50,660 bases of DNA from Pseudomonadota bacterium (GCA_022566265.1 JADFJG010000001.1:63647-114306); one strand, 5' to 3'. Positions 1 to 8,730 are shown, counted from the stretch's first letter. The notes: generated by a model from the letters alone, not told the origin. Numbers and translations are program-made.

Positions 1-762
1 CACCAGCGCCTCGACCACGGCGGGCAGTTGTTCTTCGACGACGAAATCGGCGACCTCGACCGCGCTTACCGGAATGCCGCCGGTGCCGCCGCCGGCGAAC
101 ACCTTGAAGCCGACCTTGCCGTCCTTCCGGGTGGCGATCAGCCCGAGGTCATGGATGTGGGTGGAGGCGCAGTCGGTCTCGCAGCCCGAGACGGTGGTCT
201 TGAACTTGCGCGGCATGTGCTGGACCAGGGGATGGCGGATCCAACTCCGCGCCAGGCGCTGGGCCACCTTGCCGGCATCGACGTGCTCGCGCGGGCAGAC
301 CCCGGCCAACTGGCAGGAATTCATGTTGCGCAGCGAATTGCCGCAGGCCTCCCGGGTGGTGATGCCGCGGTCGCAGAGATATTGCAGCACCTCGGGCGCG
401 TCGTCGGGCGAGATGTAGTAAATCTGGATGGCCTGGCGCGTCGTCAGGTGGAGCTTGGCGCCGGCCCAGCGCCGGTTGGCCTCGGCGACCGCCCGCGCCC
501 CGTCGACATCCATGATGCCGCCCGGGAACTTGATGCGTATCATATGGACGTCGGGCTGCAACTGGCCGTAAACGCCGTAGCGCAGCCGGAAGGGCTGCCA
601 TTTCGAATTGTCCCACACGCCGGACTTGAACTTGCCGTAAGCCTCGCGAAACTCCTCGACATCGGTCTGGAGAGCGAGAGGCTCGGCCGCCAGCACGCCG
701 GCGCCATTGCCGGCGCCATTGCCGGTCCCGGGCCCAGGAATCTCGACGGTCACTTCAGACAT
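1..762 (-). CDS. Nitrite/sulfite reductase, siroheme and 4Fe-4S type (N-terminal part, cut by window edge)
   Basis: The reading frame runs from ATG at 762 to the window edge, giving 254 residues. Enzymes of this family reduce sulfite or nitrite by six electrons at a siroheme coupled to a [4Fe-4S] cluster, in the cytoplasm. Visible are the ferredoxin-like half-domain motif LTTRQAIQI (residues 106-114), then the four cluster ligands as C150-x5-C156 (CQLAGVC) and C194-x3-C198 (CETDC). These ligands come early, so this is not the E. coli CysI layout, where they lie near residues 434-483. A Gly/Asn/Ala-rich linker (about residues 10-24) precedes the catalytic fold. A GGGG-containing ribosome site lies about 8 nt upstream of the ATG. 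Whether the substrate is sulfite or nitrite cannot be decided from this half. Confidence 0.9.
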   Translation of the reverse strand, partial: MSEVTVEIPGPGTGNGAGNGAGVLAAEPLALQTDVEEFREAYGKFKSGVWDNSKWQPFRLRYGVYGQLQPDVHMIRIKFPGGIMDVDGARAVAEANRRWAGAKLHLTTRQAIQIYYISPDDAPEVLQYLCDRGITTREACGNSLRNMNSCQLAGVCPREHVDAGKVAQRLARSWIRHPLVQHMPRKFKTTVSGCETDCASTHIHDLGLIATRKDGKVGFKVFAGGGTGGIPVSAVEVADFVVEEQLPAVVEALV

Positions 763-814
763 GGCGTTACCCCATAAACACAGTTATTCTTTGTACAATA
801 CCAATTACAACAGA

Positions 815-842
815 ATTATAATGTGGATACACAATTTGTCAA
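815..842 (-). promoter_or_regulatory. Consensus sigma-70 promoter of the nitrite/sulfite reductase gene
   Basis: Read on the minus strand, TTGACA (842-837) is followed after 16 nt by TATAAT (820-815). Both hexamers match the sigma-70 consensus exactly. The start codon lies about 50 nt downstream at 762. A small inverted repeat, TGTGTATCCACA, sits inside the spacer and could be an operator. Confidence 0.75.
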
Positions 843-847
843 TGTTT

Positions 848-884
848 ATTATGTGAAATTCAATAAACCACATAATTATTATGT
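848..884. promoter_or_regulatory. AT-rich palindromic operator candidates
   Basis: Two overlapping inverted repeats are visible: ATTATGTG (848-855) with CACATAAT (869-876), and ACATAAT-T-ATTATGT (870-884), a perfect 7-bp palindrome around one base. They lie just upstream of the -35 of the reductase promoter and between it and the divergent ctaA gene. The ATTATGT half-site occurs three times. A dimeric regulator is likely, but its identity cannot be read from the sequence. Confidence 0.5.
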
Positions 885-1040
885 ATAAAGAAATGGCCCG
901 GTTTTCCTGCCCCCCGGCGGCTCTGGTCGGTTCCGCCCGGCGGCCTCCCGGCGCGCCCAAGCCACGTCTTGTGCCCCATCCTGAAAACGCCGATAGTTCC
1001 CGCCTTTCGCCGTGGCCTTCGGGTGTTTATCGCCTTGCCG

Positions 1041-2165
1041 ATGGAGAGCGGGGCGAACGAGACGAGGAGACGAGGATTGGCATCATCGGCACCCCCCGGC
1101 GCCCCGGCGGCGAACGAGGAAGCCGACCGGCGGATCGCCATGTGGCTGTTGGTCTGCGGCGCCATGATCTTCGCCATGGTGGTGATCGGCGGGGTGACGC
1201 GGCTTACCCAGTCGGGGCTTTCCATGGTCGAATGGAAACCCCTCCTCGGCATCCTGCCGCCGCTCGACGACGGCGAATGGCGGCGGCTCTTCCGCGAATA
1301 CCAGCGCTATCCGGAATACTGGGTGCTGAATACCGGCATGACGCTTGACGATTTCAAACGCATCTTCTGGTTCGAGTACACCCACCGGCTGTGGGGCCGG
1401 CTGATCGGTTTGGTGTTTCTCCTCCCCTTCCTCTATTTCCTCAGCCGAGGGCGGATCGGCAAGCGCCTCGGCCTCCATCTGGGGATCATCTTCGCCCTTG
1501 GCGCGCTCCAGGGGGGGCTGGGCTGGTACATGGTCAAGAGCGGCTTGGTCAAAGACCCGGCCGTCAGCCAGTACCGCCTGGCGGCGCATCTTGGGGCCGC
1601 CTTCGCGATCTACGCCTATATCCTGTGGATCGCGCTCGGCCTCCTCGCCGGCCGGGCGGCGCGGGCGCGGGGGGCCGGGGTCCGGGGATCGAACCCGGGG
1701 TTGAAGCGGTTGGCGATCTTCGTCGTCGCCTTGGTTTCCCTTACCGTGATGTCCGGCGCCTTCGTCGCCGGGATCGACGCCGGGCTCGGCTACAACACCT
1801 TCCCCCTCATGGGCGGGCAATGGGTGCCGGACGAAATCTTCCTCCTCGACCCGCCGATCGCCAATTTCTTCGAGAACGCCGCCACCGTACAGTTCAACCA
1901 CCGCGTGCTTGGCATCCTTACCCTCGCCGCCGTCATCCTCTTGTGGCTGGTATCACGGCGTTTCGAATTGCCGCCGCGCGCCCGCCTGGCCCTCGACCTC
2001 ACCCTGGCCATGGCCGTTCTCCAGCCGGGGCTCGGCATCGCCACCTTGTTGCTGGCCGTTCCCGTTGCCCTCGCCGCCGCCCATCAGGCCGGCGCCCTGG
2101 CGCTCTTCACGCTGGCGCTGGTGGCGGTCCACGAGCTGTTTGCGGCGAAACCCGACACCCCGTAA
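1041..2165 (+). CDS. ctaA: Heme A synthase (CtaA/Cox15 family)
   Basis: This inner-membrane enzyme oxidises the C8 methyl group of heme O to a formyl group, making heme A for aa3-type cytochrome oxidase. The 374-residue product has about eight membrane segments. Four histidines sit in the expected places: H115 (EYTHRLWGR), H183 (AAHLG), H287 (FNHRVLG) and H348 (AAHQAG), the heme-binding residues of the family. The segment GGVTRLTQSGLSMVEWKP near residue 50-67 is a family signature. I chose ATG 1041. An in-frame TTG at 969 would add 24 residues without membrane or family features. No strong ribosome site is seen before 1041. No other oxidase assembly gene is adjacent. Confidence 0.92.
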   Translation: MESGANETRRRGLASSAPPGAPAANEEADRRIAMWLLVCGAMIFAMVVIGGVTRLTQSGLSMVEWKPLLGILPPLDDGEWRRLFREYQRYPEYWVLNTGMTLDDFKRIFWFEYTHRLWGRLIGLVFLLPFLYFLSRGRIGKRLGLHLGIIFALGALQGGLGWYMVKSGLVKDPAVSQYRLAAHLGAAFAIYAYILWIALGLLAGRAARARGAGVRGSNPGLKRLAIFVVALVSLTVMSGAFVAGIDAGLGYNTFPLMGGQWVPDEIFLLDPPIANFFENAATVQFNHRVLGILTLAAVILLWLVSRRFELPPRARLALDLTLAMAVLQPGLGIATLLLAVPVALAAAHQAGALALFTLALVAVHELFAAKPDTP

Positions 2166-2255
2166 CAACGCTTTGCTTCACCGCCGGAGCATGGCAAGAT
2201 CACGCCCTTGATTGCGAAATTGTCCGGACGAGACATAAACATCGGGGAGGTTCGA

Positions 2256-3254
2256 ATGCGGACATTGCTTCTTGCCATCATCGGCGCGCTGGCGGTTCTT
2301 GGCGGACCGGCCGGCGCCCAGCCCTATAATTTGACGCTTAGCGGGGCGAGCCCTGGCGGCCTGTGGTCGACCATCGGCGTCGGCATCGACGCGGCAATCG
2401 CGGCGGCCTATCCCGGCTCGACCATCACCTACCAGACATCTTCGGGCGGCCTCGCCAACGTGTCCTTGGTCGCCAGCGGCAAGGTGCCCATGGGCATCGC
2501 CGCCGACATGGAGCTGACGGCGGCCTACATGGGACGCAAGCCCTTCAAGGCGCCGATCAAGAACGTCCGGGTCCTGCTCAGGACCTACGGCGCCTCGGCC
2601 CGCTTCCAGATGACCCATGTGCTGTTGAACAAGTCCTTCGCCGACAAGCACGGCATCAAGGTATTTTCCGACATCGTCGCCAAGAAGGTACCGCTGCGCG
2701 TGGCCATCAACCGGCGCGGCAACATGGACGGCGATATCAGCGCCATGATGTTGGCCGGCATGGGCGCCAGCCTCAAGAACATCGAGAAATGGGGCGGTCA
2801 GGTGGTGCGCGCCGCCTCGCGCGAGATCGTCTCGCTGATGCTCGACCGGCGCATCGACATGGCCCATTTCGGCATCGCCTACCGCCACCCCCGGGTGCGC
2901 GAGATCGCCAAGGGCATCACGCCGGTATTCTTGGACACATCTTTCAGCGTCGCCCAGAAGGTGGCGGACTTCATGGGCGGCAAGGTCTGCCTGGTCAAGG
3001 CGGAAGAGTACGAGTTCCTCGATCGGAACGTGACGACGGTGTGCGTCGGCACCGTCATCCTGGTGAACGAGAACATGGACGAAGCAACGGCCTACAACCT
3101 GACCAAGGGGATCCTGACCAACATCGACAAGTTCAAGGCGGCGCATCGGTTGCTCAAGAAGAAGGTCACCAAGCAGATGATGGCCGATCCCGCGGTCGTC
3201 CCGTTCCATCCCGGCGCCGCGAAATATCTGCGCGAGGCCGGGCTTTTGCGGTAA
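2256..3254 (+). CDS. TAXI-family TRAP transporter substrate-binding protein
   Basis: This is a 332-residue periplasmic binding protein of the TAXI (TRAP-associated extracytoplasmic immunogenic) family, which delivers organic acids to a TRAP permease. A signal peptide is clear (MRTLLLAIIGALAVLGG, cleavage near GAQ). The mature N-terminus has the family pattern LTLSGASPGGLWSTIGVGI, followed by a segment with SGGLANVSLVASGKVPMGIA. The start is ATG 2256, with GGGGAGG 5 nt upstream; an earlier TTG at 2208 is not supported. The permease gene follows after 128 nt. The substrate is unknown. The oxygenase genes further downstream suggest an aromatic acid, which is inference. Confidence 0.9.
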   Translation: MRTLLLAIIGALAVLGGPAGAQPYNLTLSGASPGGLWSTIGVGIDAAIAAAYPGSTITYQTSSGGLANVSLVASGKVPMGIAADMELTAAYMGRKPFKAPIKNVRVLLRTYGASARFQMTHVLLNKSFADKHGIKVFSDIVAKKVPLRVAINRRGNMDGDISAMMLAGMGASLKNIEKWGGQVVRAASREIVSLMLDRRIDMAHFGIAYRHPRVREIAKGITPVFLDTSFSVAQKVADFMGGKVCLVKAEEYEFLDRNVTTVCVGTVILVNENMDEATAYNLTKGILTNIDKFKAAHRLLKKKVTKQMMADPAVVPFHPGAAKYLREAGLLR

Positions 3255-3262
3255 GGCGCCAA

Positions 3263-3314
3263 GGCGCGGCGCCGGCGCGGTCAGCGGGGGAACCCTGACC
3301 GCCGACGCCGCGCC
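3263..3314. other. Intercistronic stem-loop between TRAP binding protein and permease
   Basis: A GC-rich hairpin has an outer 9-bp stem, GGCGCGGCG (3263-3271) with CGCCGCGCC (3306-3314), and an inner 6-bp stem, GGTCAG (3279-3284) with CTGACC (3295-3300). No T-run follows. It could stabilise the upstream binding-protein message or attenuate read-through into the permease. Confidence 0.5.
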
Positions 3315-3382
3315 TGGCGGCCGCGGGTAACTGCCTTCGGATGCATCACCCCCCCAACGAAAGTAAGTACTAGGGGCGCACG

Positions 3383-5305
3383 ATGGCGCGGTTGAGGCTG
3401 TTCGCCCCCGACACCTGGTTTTCGGTCGGCGTCCGCCGGCGGCCCAAGGGCCGGCTCGCCTGGCTGATCACGCCGTTCGCCGCGGCGATCGCCGTCTACG
3501 TGCTGCTGGCGGCGGCGGTCATCATCATCGCTCCCTGGACCCTTACGGCGATTTTCCTTTGCGGCATGCTGGCGCTGGCCTTCCTTACCGTCGGCGCCTT
3601 TGCCGATTCCGACGCCGAGCGGCCATCGAAGATCGACTGGGCGCTCTCGGGCTTGAGCCTCGCCGTCGGCATCTATTTCGCGATCAACGCCGCCGCCATC
3701 GTCGATCGCATCTCGCTTCTCGATCCGCTTTCCGGGTGGGACCTGCTGTTCGCCACCGCGCTCTTCCTGTTGACCCTGGAGGTGACGCGGCGCACCACCG
3801 GCCTCGGGTTGACCGTCGTCGTGCTGATCTTCGTCGCCTACAACTTCCTCGGCCATATGCTGGGCGGCGTGCTCGGGCACGGCTACATAGACTACCGGCA
3901 CTTCATCGACATCATGGTGTTCACCACCGATGGCATCCTCGGCCTGCCGGTGCGCGTCGCCGCGACCTACGCCTTCCTGTTCGTCCTCTTCGGCACCGTG
4001 CTTGGCTTCGCCGGCGGCGGCGACTTCTTCTTCGACATCGCCGCCGTGATCAGCGGCCGCCGGCCGGGGGGGCCGGCGAAGATCGCCGTCATCTCCTCGG
4101 GCCTTTTCGGCATGATCTCGGGCAGTCCCACCTCCGACGTGGTGACCACCGGCTCGATCACCATTCCGATCATGCGCCGGCTCGGCTATCACCGCGCGCT
4201 GGCGGGCGCGGTCGAGGTCGCGGCCTCCACGGGCGGTTCCCTGGTGCCCCCGGTGATGGGCTCGGCGGCCTTCATCATGGCCGAATATACCGGCATCGAG
4301 TATCGCGACATCGCCATCGCCGCCCTCCTGCCGGCGCTGCTCTATTACGTCTGCGTCTACGCCCAGGTCCACTTCCTCTCGCTCAAGATCGGCTTGGCGC
4401 GACTGGACGAGGACCAGGTTCCCAGGCTTTGGACGACGCTGCGTCGTGGCGGGCTGTTCTTCGTGCCGCTGGTGGTGCTGACGGCGTTCCTGCTCGCCGG
4501 TTATACGCCGACGATGGCGGCGGTGTGGGGCACGGTGTCGATCCTCGCCGTCGCCGGCTTGCGGAAGCACTCGCGCGTCGGGCCGGTCAAGCTGTTCAAG
4601 GCGCTGGCCGAGACCAGCTACCGCATGGTGCCGGTGGCCGGGGCCTGCGCCGCCGCCGGACTGGTCATCGCCGGCATCACCATGACCGGACTGGCGCTCA
4701 AATTCGCCCACGTGATCTACGCCATCACCGACGCCCAGGTCTTCCCCTCGCTGCTCATCGCCGCCGCCCTGACCATCGTGCTCGGCCTCGGCATGCCGAC
4801 GCCGAGCGCCTATGTCCTCGCCGCCGTCCTGCTGGGGCCGCTGCTCGCCGATCTCGAGGTGCCGGTGTTATCGGCCCATCTGTTCCTGCTCTATTACGCG
4901 GTGATGTCGGCGATCACGCCGCCGGTGGCGGTGGCGGCCTACGCCGCCTCGTCCCTCGCCGAGGCCAATCCGCTCCATATCGCCGTCCTCGCGGTACGCC
5001 TGGCGCTGGCCGCCTTCATCGTGCCATTCGCCTTCGTCTACGGGCCGGAGCTGTTGCTCGTCGGCTCGGCGGGCGGCATCGCCGTCGCCTTCGCGACCGC
5101 GGTCGCCGGCGTCATCTGCCTGGCGCTGGCGGTCGAGGGTTACTGGAGAAGCGCCCTTCCCTGGTGGGCGCGGGGGTTGCTGACGGCCGCCGGGGGCTGT
5201 TTCCTGGCGCCGTGGACTCTCGGTATCCTCATCGGCGCCGCCCTCGCCGCCATCGCCCTGGCGTCGTCCACGGATCGGTGGCGAACCCGCCGCGGTGAGG
5301 CGTGA
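3383..5305 (+). CDS. TRAP transporter permease, fused 4TM/12TM type
   Basis: This 640-residue protein is built almost entirely of hydrophobic segments. It corresponds to the fused small (DctQ-like) and large (DctM-like) membrane subunits normally paired with TAXI binding proteins. Family signatures are GTVLGFAGGGDFFFDIA near residue 205, GPAKIAVISSGLFGMISGSP near 230, then GGSLVPPVMGSAAF, GLGMPTPSAYVL and the late AITPPVAVAAYAASS. It drives sodium- or proton-coupled uptake of the ligand delivered by the upstream binding protein. An AGGGGC ribosome site lies before ATG 3383. The length is normal for fused TRAP permeases. The gene is likely cotranscribed with the binding protein and possibly with the oxygenase genes 60 nt downstream. 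Confidence 0.93.
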   Translation: MARLRLFAPDTWFSVGVRRRPKGRLAWLITPFAAAIAVYVLLAAAVIIIAPWTLTAIFLCGMLALAFLTVGAFADSDAERPSKIDWALSGLSLAVGIYFAINAAAIVDRISLLDPLSGWDLLFATALFLLTLEVTRRTTGLGLTVVVLIFVAYNFLGHMLGGVLGHGYIDYRHFIDIMVFTTDGILGLPVRVAATYAFLFVLFGTVLGFAGGGDFFFDIAAVISGRRPGGPAKIAVISSGLFGMISGSPTSDVVTTGSITIPIMRRLGYHRALAGAVEVAASTGGSLVPPVMGSAAFIMAEYTGIEYRDIAIAALLPALLYYVCVYAQVHFLSLKIGLARLDEDQVPRLWTTLRRGGLFFVPLVVLTAFLLAGYTPTMAAVWGTVSILAVAGLRKHSRVGPVKLFKALAETSYRMVPVAGACAAAGLVIAGITMTGLALKFAHVIYAITDAQVFPSLLIAAALTIVLGLGMPTPSAYVLAAVLLGPLLADLEVPVLSAHLFLLYYAVMSAITPPVAVAAYAASSLAEANPLHIAVLAVRLALAAFIVPFAFVYGPELLLVGSAGGIAVAFATAVAGVICLALAVEGYWRSALPWWARGLLTAAGGCFLAPWTLGILIGAALAAIALASSTDRWRTRRGEA

Positions 5306-5365
5306 GGCGCGCAATTGATCGTTTGATCTCTATGCTTTTCGCGCCTTTGGCATTAGAATCGGGTG

Positions 5366-6598
5366 ATGAACGAGCCCTTGCCCTATAAATGGCCCGAGGA
5401 GGGAAACAGCAGGATCCCTTACTGGGTCTATTCCGATCCCAGGGTCTATGAGAGGGAGCAGGAGCGGGTCTTCGGCGGCGCCTCTTACAGCTTCGTCGCG
5501 CTCGAAGCGGATATCCCCAATCCCGGCGATTTCAAGCGCACCAGGATCGGCGACAGGCCGGTCGTCGTCGTTCGCGATACCGACGGCGGCGTCAACGTCC
5601 TGGTCAACCGCTGCGCCCATCGCGGCGCCCGATATTGCTACCGCGAACACGGCAACGCCAAGGAGTTCACCTGCCCCTATCACCAGTGGACCTACGACCT
5701 CACCGGCGCCCTTACCGGCGTTCCGTTCCGCCACGGGGTCAAGAAGCAGGGCGGCATGCCCGACGATTTCAAGCTCGAGGACCATCACCTCGAGGCCCTG
5801 AAGTGCGCCCTTAGGGGCGGCGTTATCTTCGCCTCCTTCGATCACTCCATGCCCGCGTTCGAGGATTATCTCGGGCCCAAGATGCTGGGCTACTTCGACC
5901 GGGTGTTCGACGGGCGCGAGCTCGGCATCCTGGGCTATTCGCGCCAGCGCATGCGGGCCAACTGGAAGCTCATGTTCGAGAACCTCAAGGACCCCTATCA
6001 CGCCAGCCTGCTGCACGTCTTCCTGGTCTCCTTCGGGCTGTTCAGGGCCGACAACCCCTCCCAGGTCCAGATGGACGAGAAGACCGGCATGCACTCGGTC
6101 CAGGTCTCGCGCCGCGGCGAGCAGAAGGCCTCCGAGGGGACGCGGGAAATGCGCCAGTTCGACCAGGAACTCCGGCTTCACAACCCGGAGATGCTTCAAC
6201 CCGTGCCCGAGTTCCCCGGCGACGCCACGGTGGTCATGCAGACGATCTGGCCCAACCTCATCGTCCAGCAGCAGTCCAATACGCTGGCCATGCGCCAGAT
6301 CCAGACCCTGGATGCCGAGACGTTCGAGCTGCACTGGACCTTCTTCGGTTACGCCGATGACGATGACGCGATGACGATGAGGCGTTTGCGCCAGGCCAAC
6401 CTGATGGGTCCGGCCGGTTTCGTCTCGGTCGATGACAGCGAGGTGATGGAGGCGGCCCAGTTCGGCCTCGGCAAATATCCCGACTCCGAGGCGGTGGTCG
6501 AGATGGGCGGTCGCGGCGTCGAGGACCAGGACCACATGGTCACCGAAGTGTCGATCCGGGCGTTCTACGATCACTACCGCAATGTCATGGGCTTTTGA
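5366..6598 (+). CDS. Rieske non-heme iron oxygenase, large subunit (salicylate 5-hydroxylase NagG-like)
   Basis: This 410-residue catalytic subunit hydroxylates an aromatic ring. The Rieske [2Fe-2S] ligands are C83-x-H85 (CAHRG) and C103-x2-H106 (CPYHQW). The mononuclear iron site is H212 and H217 in ENLKDPYHASLLH, with bridging D209. Segments such as PNPGDFKRT, HGNAKEFTCPYHQW and MGGMPDDFKLE-type runs are those I know from NagG (salicylate 5-hydroxylase), AndAc (anthranilate dioxygenase) and OhbB; NagG is the closest from memory. The substrate is therefore probably a 2-substituted benzoate. An alternative GTG start lies one codon upstream at 5363. The small subunit follows, but no ferredoxin or reductase is adjacent; a matching pair lies at 32.3-34.1 kb. 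Confidence 0.9.
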   Translation: MNEPLPYKWPEEGNSRIPYWVYSDPRVYEREQERVFGGASYSFVALEADIPNPGDFKRTRIGDRPVVVVRDTDGGVNVLVNRCAHRGARYCYREHGNAKEFTCPYHQWTYDLTGALTGVPFRHGVKKQGGMPDDFKLEDHHLEALKCALRGGVIFASFDHSMPAFEDYLGPKMLGYFDRVFDGRELGILGYSRQRMRANWKLMFENLKDPYHASLLHVFLVSFGLFRADNPSQVQMDEKTGMHSVQVSRRGEQKASEGTREMRQFDQELRLHNPEMLQPVPEFPGDATVVMQTIWPNLIVQQQSNTLAMRQIQTLDAETFELHWTFFGYADDDDAMTMRRLRQANLMGPAGFVSVDDSEVMEAAQFGLGKYPDSEAVVEMGGRGVEDQDHMVTEVSIRAFYDHYRNVMGF

Positions 6599-6631
6599 CC
6601 CGGTAATGGCGCGGCAAAGGCGGCGGTAAGG

Positions 6632-7111
6632 ATGACGGACGATCCACGCTTGTTGCGCTACGAAGTCGAGGAGTTGTTTTTTGCCTATGTCGAGTGTCTC
6701 GACGAGGGCGAGATCGAACGCTGGCCCGATTTCTTCACCGAGGATTGCCTCTACAAGATCATCTCGCGGGAGAACTTCGAACGCGGACTGCCGCTCGCAG
6801 CCATGCTGTGCGAGGGCAGGGGCGGGCTCATGGACCGGGTCGTCAGCGTGACCACGACCAGCGTCTATCACGACCGGGCGCTGCGGCACCTCCTCAGCAA
6901 CATCCGCGTCAAGGGGGTGGCCAACGGCGTCATCGACGTCCAGGCCAATTACGCCGTGCTCGAGACCCTGACCAACGAGTTCACCACGGTGTTCAACGCC
7001 GGCAAGTATCTCGACAAGCTGGTGCGCCAGGGCGACGGCCTCAAGTTCAAGGAAAAGCTCTGCGTCTTCGATTCGGTGATGGTGCCGACCTCGCTGATCT
7101 TCCCGATCTGA
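6632..7111 (+). CDS. Rieske oxygenase small (beta) subunit, NagH-like
   Basis: This 159-residue protein has the SnoaL/NTF2-like fold expected of ring-hydroxylating dioxygenase beta subunits, which assemble with alpha subunits into alpha3beta3 hexamers and have a mainly structural role. The N-terminal pattern (VEELFFAYVECLDEGEIERWPDFFTEDCLYKI) and the later VTTTSVYHDRALRHLLSNIRV are typical. It starts 33 nt after the alpha subunit gene, so the two are cotranscribed. The length is normal. The next gene is convergent, so the operon ends here. Confidence 0.9.
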   Translation: MTDDPRLLRYEVEELFFAYVECLDEGEIERWPDFFTEDCLYKIISRENFERGLPLAAMLCEGRGGLMDRVVSVTTTSVYHDRALRHLLSNIRVKGVANGVIDVQANYAVLETLTNEFTTVFNAGKYLDKLVRQGDGLKFKEKLCVFDSVMVPTSLIFPI

Positions 7112-7130
7112 GCTTCGTGTCCACGCCCGG

Positions 7131-7184
7131 GCCTGGGCTTCACGGCGGCGTTACTCGATAGTCCGCCTGGGCTTCGCGGCGGCG
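7131..7184. repeat. Short direct repeat in a convergent gap
   Basis: A 20-bp sequence beginning GCCTGGGCTTC occurs at 7131-7150 and again at 7165-7184 with one mismatch. It lies between the ends of the oxygenase and kinase genes. The copies contain partial inverted repeats (CCGC/GCGG) and may help termination on either strand. Confidence 0.4.
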
Positions 7185-7224
7185 AGACAGGCTGGGTCAG
7201 TCTCCCCGCCCGCCCTGACGGTGC

Positions 7225-8730
7225 CTATACCGCCGGGGTGCCTGTCGCCGCGGCCCCGGCTACATGCACGATGCGCTCGGAGGGGAAGCGCACCGTCACC
7301 GTGGTGCCGGCCCCTTCCTCGCTCTGCAGGTCGAGCGAGCCGCCATGCATCTCGGCCAGCGACTTGGCCAGCGGCAGGCCGAGGCCCGTTCCCCCGTATT
7401 TGCGCGCCAGCGTGCTGTCGACCTGCCCGAAGGGCGAGAGCGCCGTCGGGATGTCCGCAAGGGCGATGCCGATGCCGTTGTCGATGACCTGGAAGACATA
7501 ACCGGAATCCTCCCGCCACCAGGCCTTGAGGGTGACCTCGCCGGCGGCGGACGTGAACTTGACCGCGTTGGACAACAGGTTGACCAGGATCTGCTTGAGC
7601 TTGCGCGCATCCGCGTGAAGCACCGGAAGGTCTTGGGGAATATCCGTCTTGAGCTTCACACCACTGTTCTCGGCGCGCTCCTTCACCAGCACCATGCAGG
7701 CCCGGATGGTCATGGCGACGTCGATGTCCTCCTCGTCCAGCTCGAGCCTGCCGGTCTCGATCTTGGAGAGGTCCAGGATGTCTTGGATCAGCGCCAGCAA
7801 ATGGCGGCCGGAAGCGTTGATGTCCCTGGTGTACTCCTCGTATTTGGAATTGCCCAGCGGACCGAGCGTGGCGTTGCCCATCAACTCGGAGAAGCCGAGG
7901 ATGGCGTTCAACGGCGTGCGCAGCTCGTGGCTCATATTGGCCAGGAACTCGGACTTGGTGCGGTTGGCGAGCTCCGCCTGTTCCTTGGCTTCACGCATTT
8001 CCTCCGCCTCCCGCCGGCGCGAGGTGATGTCACTGATGGACCCGGCCATGCGCCGGGGGTTGCCTTGTTCGTCCCATATCGCCTGGCCCTTCGAGTGGAT
8101 CCAAACATAGTGGCCGTCCTTGTGGCGCAAGCGGAATTCCGCGTCGTAGGGAACCCGCGCATCGAGATGGGTACGCACCGCCGCCATCACCTGATCTCGA
8201 TCATCCGGGTGCAGCGCATCGGCGAATGTCTGCCTGACGTTGTCGAGCTCATGGTCCTCATATCCGAGAATCTGTTTCCAGCGCGGCGAGAAATAACTTT
8301 GATTGCTCTGGATATTCCAGTCCCACAAACCCTCGTTCGTCCCCGAAACCGCGACGGCATAGCGTTCCTCGCTGTCCCGCAGTTTTTCGACGACGCGGGC
8401 CGTGTTCTTGTTGGTCGCGGCGAAGCCGAATGAAATGGCGCCGATTCCGAACAGCTCGACGATCCAGAAGGAATTGAGATGCACGTCCCTCATCACCGCC
8501 ATCGCCTGGATTTTCGGCATGAACAGCGGGAACACGTACATCGTCACCAGATCCGCGACATAGAACAGGGCGATCAGGAACAGACCCAAGACGACGGAAA
8601 TAAGGCCGATGGAGGCCATCGAGAGTGAGAAATTTCGCTGGTGGGAGACGAAGACGTAAAGGCAATACCCGACGCTCCCGATGATCAGGAGGTCGGTGAT
8701 CGTCATCAAGGTGACTGATTCCCCGATCAT
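7225..8730 (-). CDS. Membrane PAS-domain sensor histidine kinase
   Basis: This 501-residue kinase has three N-terminal hydrophobic segments (about residues 9-25, 38-65 and 90-104). A PAS/PAC domain follows (about residues 120-240; it reads SEERYAVAVSGTNEGLWDWNI and ends SISDITSRRREAEE). Then comes a HisKA domain with the phosphorylated histidine in NMSHELRTPLNAI, and a HATPase domain with N-box (LVNLLSNAVKF), DNGIGIA and GTGLGLPL. No receiver or response regulator gene is adjacent, so it is an orphan kinase in this window. Its catalytic half is strikingly similar to that of the kinase at 45.3-48.4 kb, including VLVKERAE and GQVDSTLARKYGGTGLGLPL runs, so the two are paralogues. An alternative start is ATG 8706. 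Confidence 0.9.
   Translation of the reverse strand: MIGESVTLMTITDLLIIGSVGYCLYVFVSHQRNFSLSMASIGLISVVLGLFLIALFYVADLVTMYVFPLFMPKIQAMAVMRDVHLNSFWIVELFGIGAISFGFAATNKNTARVVEKLRDSEERYAVAVSGTNEGLWDWNIQSNQSYFSPRWKQILGYEDHELDNVRQTFADALHPDDRDQVMAAVRTHLDARVPYDAEFRLRHKDGHYVWIHSKGQAIWDEQGNPRRMAGSISDITSRRREAEEMREAKEQAELANRTKSEFLANMSHELRTPLNAILGFSELMGNATLGPLGNSKYEEYTRDINASGRHLLALIQDILDLSKIETGRLELDEEDIDVAMTIRACMVLVKERAENSGVKLKTDIPQDLPVLHADARKLKQILVNLLSNAVKFTSAAGEVTLKAWWREDSGYVFQVIDNGIGIALADIPTALSPFGQVDSTLARKYGGTGLGLPLAKSLAEMHGGSLDLQSEEGAGTTVTVRFPSERIVHVAGAAATGTPAV

Noticed and set aside
3281..4711. Long open frame on the minus strand opposite the TRAP permease
   Set aside because: It is rich in His, Gly, Asp and Arg without any domain pattern and lies antisense to a clear membrane protein; it is a by-product of high GC.
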